Of a stretch of 64,000 bases of DNA, positions 26,169 through 34,953 are shown piece after piece. Numbering within the stretch: the first letter of the stretch is position 1; the number at the start of each line of letters is the position of its first letter. The DNA is from Mammaliicoccus sp. Dog046 (lineage in GTDB: Bacteria > Bacillota > Bacilli > Staphylococcales > Staphylococcaceae), in NCBI RefSeq assembly GCF_034039665.1, contig NZ_CP120131.1, positions 522,206-586,205 on the forward strand. Direction: 5' to 3'. A program made the position numbers and the translations under genes. The notes under the pieces are model-generated. The model had not been told where the DNA came from. It made no database searches and was given only the letters and a program-made list of their open reading frames with translations.

Positions 26169-27085
26169 AATCTATGTTTACATTAGTAGTGAAAAAACAA
26201 TGGAAGCAATATTTAATCTTTCTATTAATGATCATATTAACGTTATGCGTGGTGAACACGGTACAATCAGCATCGAATAAACTATTTAAAATGCCTATCG
26301 CGATTCAAGATATGGATCATTCCAAAGTGTCTCAATCACTTATCAATGATTTGAGACATACGAAATATATTGAGGTAGTTAACATTCCTGATGATGAACC
26401 TTATATTGATGACTTGATTAAAAAGAAAGAAGCGGTAGTGAGTTTTCAAATACCTGATGATTTCAGTGAAAGACTAGAAAAAAATGAATTGAAAGATGCT
26501 ATTCCACTTTATTACAAGGAAGATTTCATCGGTAATATTGCTTTAGAAGTGACGAGTAAATCATTATATAAACAGCAAATACCTGTAATCATCCATAAAC
26601 ATCTAACAGACGCAAAGCAAAATATAAGTATTAATAAGATCAAAAAAACTTATAATGAAAAAACACCACACTCTCAAATTACGTATGAAGCATATAAAAA
26701 GAATGCTGATATTTCAATTGGTGCTGGTATTATCATTGCATTATTCTTATTGATCGGATGCAGTCAAATATTATTACATCGACGAATCAACCAACGCGCA
26801 GCGATTGAGAGATTGAGGTTATATCACGGCACAATATGGAAAATATATTTCTGGTATGTAAGCACGCATGTCATATTGATCATGGCAAGTGTGGTCATAA
26901 CAAGCATGATTATGTCGTGGCATTTAAGTTGGCAATTTTATTTATTAACGTTCATTATCGTTGTTATATACGAATTGGGGATGAGCTTATTATTGTTGAA
27001 AGTACAAACAATCAGTCATAGATTATTTATGGCATTGATGTGGGCAATTGCGGTCAGCTGTTTCTATCTATTTTTACAAATATAG
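26165..27085 (+). CDS. ABC-2 type exporter permease, second
   Basis: A 306-residue protein with the same layout as its neighbour: helix at about residues 14-33, an outer domain (about 35-175, including DFSERLEKNELKDAIPLYYK), then several helices. TGGAGGT lies upstream of the ATG at 26165, which overlaps the preceding stop (ATGA). The ATPase starts 12 bp downstream. Confidence 0.82.
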   Translation: MKSMFTLVVKKQWKQYLIFLLMIILTLCVVNTVQSASNKLFKMPIAIQDMDHSKVSQSLINDLRHTKYIEVVNIPDDEPYIDDLIKKKEAVVSFQIPDDFSERLEKNELKDAIPLYYKEDFIGNIALEVTSKSLYKQQIPVIIHKHLTDAKQNISINKIKKTYNEKTPHSQITYEAYKKNADISIGAGIIIALFLLIGCSQILLHRRINQRAAIERLRLYHGTIWKIYFWYVSTHVILIMASVVITSMIMSWHLSWQFYLLTFIIVVIYELGMSLLLLKVQTISHRLFMALMWAIAVSCFYLFLQI

Positions 27086-27097
27086 GGGGTTGAACAA

Positions 27098-27766
27098 ATG
27101 ATTACGGTTGAAAACGTAACGAAACATTATAAAGAAAAACATATATTTCAAGACTTTAATACAACCTTTAATGACAAGCGACTCACTATATTATTAGGTG
27201 AGAATGGCGCAGGTAAGTCTACGTTGTTAAGGATGATATCAGCATTAGAAAAGCCAGACAAAGGTCAGATAAGATATTTCGGAAAAAAACTAACCAATAA
27301 AGAAATTAAACAAACTATTGGATATATACCACAAGACATCGCTTTGTTTGAACATATGACTGTGAATGAGAATATTGCCTTTTTTAAAGCACTTCAGAAG
27401 CATACAATCTCTAAGGAATTGATAGAATCATACTGTGACCAACTCAATTTATATGAGCGTAAAGCTAAAGTGTCGACGTTATCAGGCGGTACAAAAAGGA
27501 AAGTCAACTTGCTTATTGGATTATTGAGCAATCCAAGTGTATTGATATTAGATGAACCGACAGTTGGTATAGATTTGAAGTCTAGGTATGATATCCATCA
27601 ATTATTAAATCACCTTAAATCAGAAACGCTGATAATATTAACGACACATCATATTGATGAAGTCGAACGATTAGCAGATGAAATCAAACTCATTGGTAAA
27701 GATCCATTTTATAGAAATTTATTATTAGAAAAAGGATGGACGTTTGAAGATATACTTGCTGAGTAA
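27098..27766 (+). CDS. ABC transporter ATPase
   Basis: A 222-residue ATPase: Walker A GENGAGKST (about residue 37), Q-loop in IGYIPQDIAL, signature LSGGTKRK, Walker B VLILDEPTVGID, switch His in LTTHHIDEVE. It closes the cassette of DUF6583-like protein and two permeases and would power export or another mechanical action on a membrane substrate. RBS AGGGGG. Confidence 0.92.
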   Translation: MITVENVTKHYKEKHIFQDFNTTFNDKRLTILLGENGAGKSTLLRMISALEKPDKGQIRYFGKKLTNKEIKQTIGYIPQDIALFEHMTVNENIAFFKALQKHTISKELIESYCDQLNLYERKAKVSTLSGGTKRKVNLLIGLLSNPSVLILDEPTVGIDLKSRYDIHQLLNHLKSETLIILTTHHIDEVERLADEIKLIGKDPFYRNLLLEKGWTFEDILAE

Positions 27767-27821
27767 TCAGCAGTAATAAAATTAGTATGTGCGATAGTGA
27801 TGTTTGCATTTTGAGGTGAAA

Positions 27822-27890
27822 GTGCAAATAAAGGGTGTCTTTATTAGCATATTGAAGTGAAAGTGCAAATAAGGGGTGCCATCTTCGCAT
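27822..27890. repeat. GTGCAAATAAAGGGTG repeat, copy pair A
   Basis: Two head-to-tail units starting with GTGCAAATAA at 27822 and 27863, 41 bp apart, the second decayed after 28 bp. The same unit appears at 54.5 kb. The 5' flank (TTTGCATTTT at about 27803) forms an inverted repeat with the unit start. Confidence 0.75.
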
Positions 27891-27916
27891 CCTAATCTAA
27901 CTTAATATTGAAGTTT

Positions 27917-27961
27917 AACCATTCCAAGGAGTCGCTTTGCGACAACTTGGAATGGTTTTTT
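27917..27961 (+). terminator. Terminator downstream of the ABC cassette
   Basis: Stem AACCATTCCAAG (27917-27928) with CTTGGAATGGTT (27946-27957) plus an inner TCGC/GCGA stem, ending in six Ts. It lies 150 bp past the ATPase stop, beyond the repeat pair. Confidence 0.85.
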
Positions 27962-27992
27962 GTATCTGAATATTTAGAATTATAAAATCGTA

Positions 27993-28041
27993 TTGCAAAT
28001 GCCGTTTTTGAAGTGTATTCTTATTTAATGTATCGGAATTA
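27993..28041 (+). promoter_or_regulatory. tcyP promoter with CymR-like site
   Basis: TTGCAA (27993-27998), 17-bp spacer, TATTCT (28016-28021). Just downstream, TTTAATGTATCGGAATTA (28024-28041) resembles the CymR motif ending in GGAATT that controls cysteine and cystine genes in Bacillus and Staphylococcus. The match is judged from memory of the consensus. Confidence 0.45.
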
Positions 28042-28061
28042 AAAGATTTAGGAGGTTTGTT

Positions 28062-29453
28062 ATGGAAACGGTATGGATCATAATAAATATTATTGTTTTC
28101 TTATTATTTATCGGGCTTTTAGGATACTTAACAAAGAAACATGTTAAATTCTCAAAACGTGTTTTGATCGGTTTAGGTATCGGTATCGTATTTGGTTTAG
28201 TACTTCATCTTATATATGGTGTTGATTCAAAAGTAACAGAAACAACTGCATCATGGTTCGATGTCGTTGGTACGGGTTATATTAAATTACTACAAATGAT
28301 TGTAATGCCACTTGTATTTATTTCAATTGTTTCAGCATTTACTAAAATAACAATTGGTCAAAATTTTGCTAAAGTAGGTGCTTGGATATTTACGTTCTTA
28401 CTAGGTACTGTAGCAATTGCTGCATTAGTAGGTATTATCTATGCAATGGTATTTAACTTAGATGCATCACAAATTGATTTAGGTAGCGTTGAAAATAGTC
28501 GTGGTCAAGAAATTGAACAAACTTCAAAAGACATGGCTGCAGATGACTTACCTTCTCAAATTATAGAATTATTACCAGCTAATCCATTTTTAGATTTCAC
28601 TGGTGCAAGAGGAACTTCAACGATCGCAGTAGTTGTATTTGCAGGATTTGTTGGATTTAGTTTCTTACGTGTGATGAGAAAAGAACCTGAAAAAGGTAGT
28701 CTAATCAAAAGAGGCGTGGATGCAATTTATGCATTAGTTATGGGAATCGTTACTTTCGTATTGAGATTAACGCCTTATGGTATTTTGGCTATAATGACAA
28801 AAACTATAATGACAAGTAATTTTGAAGCGGTATGGACACTTGGGAAATTCGTAATTGCTTCTTATGCGGCATTAATAACAATGTTCATTATTCATTTAAT
28901 ATTAGTGACTGTTGTTGGATTAAATCCAGCTACATATCTGAAAAAAGTTGGAGAAGCACTGTTATTCGCATTTACATCAAGATCAAGTGCAGGTACATTA
29001 CCATTGAATGTTCAAACACAAACGTCACGTTTAGGTGTCCCTGAAGGTATCGCTAACTTCGCAGGTTCATTTGGTTTATCAATAGGGCAAAATGGTTGTG
29101 CGGGTATTTATCCAGCTATGCTTGCTATTATGATTGCACCAAGTGCAGGTGTAGATATCGATTTACCATTCATCTTATCTGTTATAGGTGTTGTTGTAAT
29201 TAGTTCATTCGGTGTAGCCGGAGTAGGTGGCGGTGCAACATTTGCTGCAATACTAGTGTTATCAACTTTAAATTTACCAATTGCTTTAGCAGGTGTGTTG
29301 ATTTCTGTAGAGCCATTGATTGATATGGGTCGTACAGCATTGAATGTAAATGATTCAATGTTAGCCGGAACAGCTACTGCAAAAGTAACTGGTCAAATGG
29401 ATGAAAAAGTATATAATGATCAAAACTTTAATGAATTAGGCGAAAGCTACTAA
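28062..29453 (+). CDS. tcyP: L-cystine symporter TcyP
   Basis: A 463-residue DAACS-family carrier, the same length as Bacillus TcyP. It differs from the glutamate symporter at 13 kb by having SRSSAGTLPLNVQTQ and IGQNGCAGIYPAMLAIM in the substrate region and a charged loop ENSRGQEIEQTSKDMAADDL after helix 4, both typical of TcyP. Imports cystine as a sulfur source. AGGAGG precedes the ATG. It stands alone between two terminators, with a CymR-like site at its promoter. Confidence 0.9.
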   Translation: METVWIIINIIVFLLFIGLLGYLTKKHVKFSKRVLIGLGIGIVFGLVLHLIYGVDSKVTETTASWFDVVGTGYIKLLQMIVMPLVFISIVSAFTKITIGQNFAKVGAWIFTFLLGTVAIAALVGIIYAMVFNLDASQIDLGSVENSRGQEIEQTSKDMAADDLPSQIIELLPANPFLDFTGARGTSTIAVVVFAGFVGFSFLRVMRKEPEKGSLIKRGVDAIYALVMGIVTFVLRLTPYGILAIMTKTIMTSNFEAVWTLGKFVIASYAALITMFIIHLILVTVVGLNPATYLKKVGEALLFAFTSRSSAGTLPLNVQTQTSRLGVPEGIANFAGSFGLSIGQNGCAGIYPAMLAIMIAPSAGVDIDLPFILSVIGVVVISSFGVAGVGGGATFAAILVLSTLNLPIALAGVLISVEPLIDMGRTALNVNDSMLAGTATAKVTGQMDEKVYNDQNFNELGESY

Positions 29454-29467
29454 ATAGTTAAGATAAA

Positions 29468-29507
29468 AAGAGGCTGTGAAATGATAACATTTCGACAGCC
29501 TCTTGCT
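29468..29507 (+). terminator. Hairpin after tcyP
   Basis: GAGGCTGTGAAATG (29470-29483) pairs with CATTTCGACAGCCTC (29488-29502) with one bulge; the T-run is poor (TCTTGCT), so it may be a weak terminator. Confidence 0.6.
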
Positions 29508-29549
29508 ATATGGTAGTTAATGAGAAAAAGACTTAAAGGTATGAGCCGA

Positions 29550-29583
29550 GATATCGTGCGATTCAGGGTCAATCGCACGATAT
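29550..29583. repeat. Dispersed palindrome, copy 2
   Basis: 13-bp arms ATATCGTGCGATT (29551-29563) and its complement (29571-29583) around the identical CAGGGTC loop of copy 1b. Flanks are also alike (GCCGAG on the left), showing descent from one mobile or duplicated unit. Confidence 0.85.
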
Positions 29584-29684
29584 TATCTGCAATCAAAATG
29601 GTATCAAAACTTATTGATATAGTCGGATTAATCTTGAAAGCTCATACCTACAATGATAAAGTATGAATAAGGAGTGTGGATACG

Positions 29685-30845
29685 ATGAGTAGGGATTTAT
29701 TTATAAAGAATGATTTTCAAGAAGAGTGGGTCAATAAACTTGAAAATCATAAAGAAGCATTACAAAAATATGCGAATAAAAATGATTTAAATGCTGAGTT
29801 CCCTTATGACAATATCAACTGGTTAATTGAACAAGGATATACAAAACTTGTGTTACCAGAATCCTATGGTGGTTCAGGTGCAACGCCAGAAGATATCATC
29901 CTATTTCAAGAAACACTAGGAAAGATTGATGGTGCTACGGCACTAGCAATTGGTTGGCATATGGGTGTAGTTGGACAAATATATCAAGAACGCATTTGGT
30001 CAGAATCGTTACTTAAAGAATTTTCAGAGGACATTTTGAACGGTGCAATTGTCAATCGTGCGGTAAGTGAAGCAGAAACTGGTAGTCCGACGCGTGGTGC
30101 AAGACCAAGTACTTATGCTGATCATGAAGGCGATACTTACATCATAAATGGTGTTAAAACATTTACAACGATGAGTCAAAGATTAACGCATTTCTTGATA
30201 GGTGCATATATTCCTGAAAAAGAATCAGTTGGATTTTTCTTAGTCCCTCGTGAAACTGAAGGATTAGAGATTGTTGAAAATTGGGATATGTTAGGTATGC
30301 GAGCAACGGAAAGTCATGACTTAGTATTAAATAATGTGAAAGTGCAAGAAAGATATTTAGTTGAAGTTGCCGGTGACTCAAGAGGTAATCAAATTAATCC
30401 GTGGAATTTACATATACCTGCAGTGTATTTAGGTATTGGACAAGCAGCACGTGATTATGCGGTAGACTTTGCGAATGAGTATAGTCCAGGGAGTATAGAA
30501 GGTGTAATTGCTGATCTTCCACCTGTTCAACAAAATATTGGGAATATGGAGTTAGAATTATCTATGGCGAGACATTATCTTTATAGTGTTATTCATCATT
30601 ATTTAAATCCATCCGTCACACAATCTCAAATTGACGTTGAGCTTGGCGCAGCAAAACATGTTGTCGTAAATCATTCGATTAAAGTGATCGATACAGCTAT
30701 GCGTATTGTAGGTGCGAAAAGTCTACAAATGGAACGTCCATTACAAAGATATTATAGAGATGTACGTGCGGGATTACATAATCCACCTATGGATGATGTT
30801 ACGATTTCAAAATTAGCAAAGAAAGCAATAGAAGAAAGAAGCTGA
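29685..30845 (+). CDS. Acyl-CoA dehydrogenase-fold flavoenzyme
   Basis: A 386-residue protein of the acyl-CoA dehydrogenase superfamily: N-terminal helical domain, the FAD/substrate strand VSEAETGSPTRGARPSTY (about residue 130), and the C-terminal helical bundle. The usual catalytic YEGT-type segment near the C-terminus is replaced by YRDVRAGLHNPPMDD, which resembles DszC/SfnB-type flavin monooxygenases more than true dehydrogenases. AAGGAG is 9 nt from the ATG at 29685. Its stop codon lies inside the terminator stem. No beta-oxidation genes nearby. Confidence 0.85.
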   Translation: MSRDLFIKNDFQEEWVNKLENHKEALQKYANKNDLNAEFPYDNINWLIEQGYTKLVLPESYGGSGATPEDIILFQETLGKIDGATALAIGWHMGVVGQIYQERIWSESLLKEFSEDILNGAIVNRAVSEAETGSPTRGARPSTYADHEGDTYIINGVKTFTTMSQRLTHFLIGAYIPEKESVGFFLVPRETEGLEIVENWDMLGMRATESHDLVLNNVKVQERYLVEVAGDSRGNQINPWNLHIPAVYLGIGQAARDYAVDFANEYSPGSIEGVIADLPPVQQNIGNMELELSMARHYLYSVIHHYLNPSVTQSQIDVELGAAKHVVVNHSIKVIDTAMRIVGAKSLQMERPLQRYYRDVRAGLHNPPMDDVTISKLAKKAIEERS

Positions 30846-30876
30846 GACATATAATGTAATGTCTCAGCTTTTTTTA
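30839..30876. terminator. GCTGAGACAT terminator (repeat module 3)
   Basis: 12-bp stem AAGCTGAGACAT (30839-30850) with ATGTCTCAGCTT (30859-30870) and a T-run. It overlaps the end of the flavoenzyme gene and abuts the stop of the convergent EamA gene. Confidence 0.88.
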
Positions 30877-31806
30877 TAAATTAGATTTCTGTCCCGATCC
30901 CTTTTTTATTTTTGGACGAGAACCTATCGACATATATAATACAACAGCCAATATAACAAACATACCGGCACTCTGCCATAGCCCTAAAGGTACCTTTAAC
31001 CAAAGTACTGAAGAGATAACAGCAGTTACGGGTTCTAATACACCAAATAAAGCAGTTGTTTGTGGACTAATATATTTCACACTTTCTAAATACATCCAGA
31101 ATGCAAACATCGTTCCAAATGTAATGACAAATGAAAAATAGATGATTCCTTTAACATCGAGTAAATGCCATGGAAAAGAAAAATCTAAATTGATGATAGA
31201 TAATGCGATACCACCAATAAACATTGACCATCCTATGATGACTAAAGACGGCCAACTCACGAATAATTTTACAGCGTATACGGTGTAGAATGCGGCAGCA
31301 CATGCAGTGAGTAATCCCCAAATAATTGCTTGTGGTGGAACAGATAATGTTGAATAATCACCATTCGTTAATAATAAGCTCGTTCCAAATAAAGAACATG
31401 TGATAATGATGATATCCATCCAACGAAATGTACTCTTCCTCGCTAATAATGAATAAATGAGGATAACAACCGGTGCTAAAAATTGTAAAAGCGTTGCGAT
31501 TGCAACATTACCTTTATCAATGGTCGCCATAAATGTATATTGAACTCCGAGCATACCGAATAAAGAATAGATTAATAATTGTACTAAAGCGTGCTTTACT
31601 TTAAATACAGGGGTTAATGGTTTTCTTTGTATGAATTTTGCTATTAACAATAATAAAAAGCCACTCAGTAAAAGTCTAATTGCAACAAATAAAGAGACAG
31701 GTAATTCATATTCAGTAAACAACTTTTCAGTTACAGTTCCTCCAAGACCCCAAAATGTCGCCCCGAGCATGACAAGTAAGGTGCCCTTTAATTTATTTTC
31801 TTGCAA
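30874..31806 (-). CDS. EamA-family (DMT) permease
   Basis: A 310-residue, ten-helix drug/metabolite transporter with two EamA repeats (GATFWGLGGTVTEKLF at the start; the second half from about residue 160). Substrate unknown. A TTG start at 31806 follows GAGGGGG by 7 nt. The last eleven codons (IKKGSGQKSNL) are encoded by a copy of the GGGACAGAAATC intergenic repeat, so the natural C-terminus has probably been replaced or extended by repeat DNA. Confidence 0.85.
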   Translation of the reverse strand: MQENKLKGTLLVMLGATFWGLGGTVTEKLFTEYELPVSLFVAIRLLLSGFLLLLIAKFIQRKPLTPVFKVKHALVQLLIYSLFGMLGVQYTFMATIDKGNVAIATLLQFLAPVVILIYSLLARKSTFRWMDIIIITCSLFGTSLLLTNGDYSTLSVPPQAIIWGLLTACAAAFYTVYAVKLFVSWPSLVIIGWSMFIGGIALSIINLDFSFPWHLLDVKGIIYFSFVITFGTMFAFWMYLESVKYISPQTTALFGVLEPVTAVISSVLWLKVPLGLWQSAGMFVILAVVLYMSIGSRPKIKKGSGQKSNL

Positions 31807-31948
31807 TTAAACCCCCTCGATTCTATAAGATGTTAATTTATTTGAGCATTTGAAAATACGTTCAACAATATGACGGGAATGTTTCGCTTGCAATTTTTTA
31901 TGGGGCATTCCTATAATGAATGTAATTTGATTAAAGAGAGGTAGCTAC

Positions 31949-32317
31949 ATGAAGTTTGTACTCATATCGATCGGTATACTTGCAACAATATTAGGCTTTG
32001 TAGGTGCTGTATTACCATTGTTACCAACGACGCCATTTTTATTGTTGGCAGTCATTTGCTTTGCCAAAAGCTCTGATCGATTTCATCGTTGGCTCGTTAG
32101 AACTAAAATATATAAATCATATGTCGAAGATTTTCAAAAATATAAAGGTTATACATTAAAGAAAAAGTTCCAATTACTTATTAGTTTATATATCGTCGTT
32201 GGCTTTTCTATCTGGATGGTTGATCACTTCTATATAAGGTTAGGTTTGTGTTTCATGTTATTTTGCCAAACAGTTGTGCTATTTACTTTTGTAAAAACAT
32301 TGCCGAGCGAGAAATAA
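31949..32317 (+). CDS. DUF454 (YbaN-like) inner membrane protein
   Basis: A 122-residue protein with three hydrophobic segments and the DUF454 signature GFVGAVLPLLPTTPFLLLA at residues 17-35, followed by CFAKSSDRFHRWL. Function of the family is unknown. AGAGAGGT precedes the ATG. Confidence 0.88.
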   Translation: MKFVLISIGILATILGFVGAVLPLLPTTPFLLLAVICFAKSSDRFHRWLVRTKIYKSYVEDFQKYKGYTLKKKFQLLISLYIVVGFSIWMVDHFYIRLGLCFMLFCQTVVLFTFVKTLPSEK

Positions 32318-32334
32318 ATACGTTGAAATTTATA

Positions 32335-32363
32335 TTGCTATAAATCATTAAGGGATATATAAT
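32335..32363 (+). promoter_or_regulatory. Promoter of fhuD2
   Basis: TTGCTA (32335-32340), 17-bp spacer, perfect TATAAT (32358-32363). A Fur-type box follows directly. Confidence 0.6.
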
Positions 32364-32373
32364 AAAATATGAC

Positions 32374-32392
32374 GTAAATGAAATTCATTATC
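32374..32392 (+). promoter_or_regulatory. Fur box of fhuD2
   Basis: GTAAATGAAATTCATTATC matches 14 of 19 positions of the Fur consensus and lies just downstream of the -10, so iron-loaded Fur would block transcription. Confidence 0.65.
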
Positions 32393-32407
32393 AATTAGGA
32401 GGCAATT

Positions 32408-33328
32408 ATGAAGAAACTTTTAATGTTGGTTATGGCTTTAGCCGTTCTCGTTGCAGCTTGTGGTAACAATAATGGGGACAAGTCTAAATCCAATAATGAG
32501 ACAGTGAATTATAAATTAGATGACGGGAAAAAAATCGATATTCCTAAAAAACCTAAGAGAATTGTTGTTTTAGCACCATCTTATGTTGGAGGATTATTAC
32601 ATTTAGGTGTAAAACCTGTTGGCGTTCCGGCAACAACGGATCAAACACCAATACTTAAAGATAAAATTAAAGGCATCAAAAAAGTCAGTGAAGATAATGT
32701 GGAACAAGTTGCAGCTTTAAAACCAGACTTGATTATTACTTATAATACTGACAAGAATGTTAAGAAATATCAAAAAATCGCACCAACCATTCCATATAAC
32801 TATGCAAAACATAATTACTTAGACATGCAAGTAGAATTAGGGAAATTAGTAGGAAAAGAAGATAAAGCTAAAAAATGGGTAGCGAAATGGAAGAAAGAAA
32901 CAGAGAAAGACGGGAAAGAAATTAAAGATAAAATTGGAAAAGACACAAATGTATCTGTCATTGAAGCATTCCAAAAAGATATCTATACTTACGGCGAGAA
33001 CTGGGGAAGAGGAACTGAAGTTCTATACCAAGCATTTGGATTGAAGATGCCTACAAGCGTTGAAAAAGACGTGAAGAAAGATGGATGGAAGAAGATTTCT
33101 CAAGAAGAAATTGAAAAATATTCCGGAGATTATTTATTCTTACCAGTAACAAAAGGACAAGCAAAACCTGAATTCACTAAGACTGAAGCATGGAAAGCTA
33201 TTCCAGCTGTTAAGAATGATCACGTAATTGAAATTGATGCACAAACATTCTGGTATAATGATCCTTATTCATTAGAAGTACAAAGAAAATATTTAAAAGA
33301 ACATATTTTAGATAAAGCAAATAAATAG
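32408..33328 (+). CDS. fhuD2: Hydroxamate-siderophore-binding lipoprotein FhuD2
   Basis: A 306-residue lipoprotein with lipobox VAACG (Cys near residue 20) and a periplasmic-binding-like fold. It shares long recognisable stretches with S. aureus FhuD2: YGENWGRGTEVLYQAFGLKM, QEEIEKYSGDYLF and the ligand segment FWYNDPYSLE. It hands iron-hydroxamates to the FhuBGC importer, which is not in this window. Promoter with a Fur-type box immediately upstream. AGGAGG precedes the ATG. Confidence 0.92.
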   Translation: MKKLLMLVMALAVLVAACGNNNGDKSKSNNETVNYKLDDGKKIDIPKKPKRIVVLAPSYVGGLLHLGVKPVGVPATTDQTPILKDKIKGIKKVSEDNVEQVAALKPDLIITYNTDKNVKKYQKIAPTIPYNYAKHNYLDMQVELGKLVGKEDKAKKWVAKWKKETEKDGKEIKDKIGKDTNVSVIEAFQKDIYTYGENWGRGTEVLYQAFGLKMPTSVEKDVKKDGWKKISQEEIEKYSGDYLFLPVTKGQAKPEFTKTEAWKAIPAVKNDHVIEIDAQTFWYNDPYSLEVQRKYLKEHILDKANK

Positions 33329-33340
33329 TCAGTAAAAATA

Positions 33341-33384
33341 CTAAAAGCGGCTGGGACATAATATAATGTCTCAGTCGCTTTTAG
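33341..33384. terminator. Bidirectional terminator, fhuD2/nanT
   Basis: 18-bp stem with wobbles: CTAAAAGCGGCTGGGACA (33341-33358) with TGTCTCAGTCGCTTTTAG (33367-33384). Again repeat module 3, followed by TATAAATTAGATTTCTGTCC of module 1. Confidence 0.85.
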
Positions 33385-33396
33385 TGTTTTTATAAA

Positions 33397-34923
33397 TTAG
33401 ATTTCTGTCCTGCTTCCATTATTGTCTTTCACATATTGATCGTTTATGGTGAATATTGTTAATCCTACAATATTTTTATTGTGTTTTGAGAAAGGTAGAC
33501 TTGCTAAGTAACCAACAATAAATGCAATGAAAAATCCTATAACTGATATTGTGAACGGTGTGATATCTGTTTTTCCTATAAAATAAGATGAAATTGCAGC
33601 GACAACTAATCCGATAATAACGCCGTATGTGTTCGCACGTTTAGTAAATATACCTACTGCAAAGACACCGGCAATCGGTACTCCGAATAATCCTGTTATT
33701 AATAAGAAGAGATCCCAGGTTTCATTGGTCTTCTGATTAATTAAATATAATGAAGCTAAAGTACCAAACAACCCAGCAACAATTATAATTAATCTAGCTA
33801 AAAGAACGTCCTTGGAGGAATCATTACTTTTAGAAAAACGTTGTTTCAAATCGACGACAACACAAGCTGAAATCGAATTTAAACTTGATGATATAGTTGA
33901 TTGTGCAGCTGCAAAAATAGCTGCAATTAATAGTCCACCTACAAACGGTGGGATTTCTGTCAGTATGAAGTAAGGAACAATTGCGGATGTATTAAAATCT
34001 TTCGGTAACGATGAAACATTGTGATAGAAAGAATACAACACAGTACCCATACCGTAGAAGATAGGGATTGTTATAAATGCAAGTAGTCCATTTGTCCATA
34101 AAGACTTATTTGTTGAAGCGATCGTACCAGTTGTTTGATAACGTTGTACAATATCTTGACTGGCCGTATATTGATGTAAATTATTAAAGATAGATCCGAT
34201 AAATATGATTGGTATGGCAGCTGCTGCAGAACCGAATTTCCAATTTTCTGCAGAGATAAATTTCTTATCTTGCATTGCTTCATGTGCAACAGTAGCAAAG
34301 TGACCGTCAATTTGGAATGCCCCTAAGAAGATGACTGCAACTGCACCACCTATTAAAATAATATCTTGAATTACATCACTCCAAATAACACCTTCGATAC
34401 CACCCATGAAAGTATAAACCATACAAAGTATACCAACTAATGTCGCAATTAAGTATGGATTAATATCTGACACAGACGTAATTGCTAACGTTGGTAAGTA
34501 AATAACGATAGCTACACGTCCAATATGGAATAGCGTAAAAGCTAAAGATCCAATGACACGCATCGTAATTCCGAAACGTTCTTCTAAATATTCATATGCT
34601 GTAGTCACATCTAACTTTCTAAAGAAAGGTATATAGAAATATATGAGTAATGGAATAATTGCGATAATCGCTAAGTTTCCAGCTGCATAAGACCAGTCTG
34701 TGTTAAACGCGCGTTCGGGTGTTCCCATATATGTAATTGCACTTAATGTAGTGGCATAGATTGAGAAACCAACAGCCCATGCTGGAACTTTACCTTTAGC
34801 TTTGAAAAATGCTTCCGTATCTTCACCAGCTCTTTTAGTGAAGTAGACACCGATGAGCAGTGTGACTAGTAAATAAATGATAAGTGCAATCCAATTTCCA
34901 GTACCAAAACCGACTTCATTCAT
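33397..34923 (-). CDS. nanT: Sodium:solute symporter, probable sialic acid transporter
   Basis: A 508-residue SSS-family carrier with about 13 helices. SSS-type text includes AEDTEAFFKAKGKVPAWAVG-like N-terminal loop (GEDTEAFFKAKGKVPAW) and GGIEGVIWSDVIQDIILIGG (about residue 175), which resembles SiaT/NanT symporters. It lies 30 bp downstream of nanA on the same strand, which assigns N-acetylneuraminate as likely substrate. AAAGGGG precedes the ATG at 34923. Its last residues (NNGSRTEI) are encoded by repeat DNA of the GGACAGAAATC family. Confidence 0.85.
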   Translation of the reverse strand: MNEVGFGTGNWIALIIYLLVTLLIGVYFTKRAGEDTEAFFKAKGKVPAWAVGFSIYATTLSAITYMGTPERAFNTDWSYAAGNLAIIAIIPLLIYFYIPFFRKLDVTTAYEYLEERFGITMRVIGSLAFTLFHIGRVAIVIYLPTLAITSVSDINPYLIATLVGILCMVYTFMGGIEGVIWSDVIQDIILIGGAVAVIFLGAFQIDGHFATVAHEAMQDKKFISAENWKFGSAAAAIPIIFIGSIFNNLHQYTASQDIVQRYQTTGTIASTNKSLWTNGLLAFITIPIFYGMGTVLYSFYHNVSSLPKDFNTSAIVPYFILTEIPPFVGGLLIAAIFAAAQSTISSSLNSISACVVVDLKQRFSKSNDSSKDVLLARLIIIVAGLFGTLASLYLINQKTNETWDLFLLITGLFGVPIAGVFAVGIFTKRANTYGVIIGLVVAAISSYFIGKTDITPFTISVIGFFIAFIVGYLASLPFSKHNKNIVGLTIFTINDQYVKDNNGSRTEI

Positions 34924-34953
34924 AGTTTTACATCCCCTTTGTTCAACAATAAA

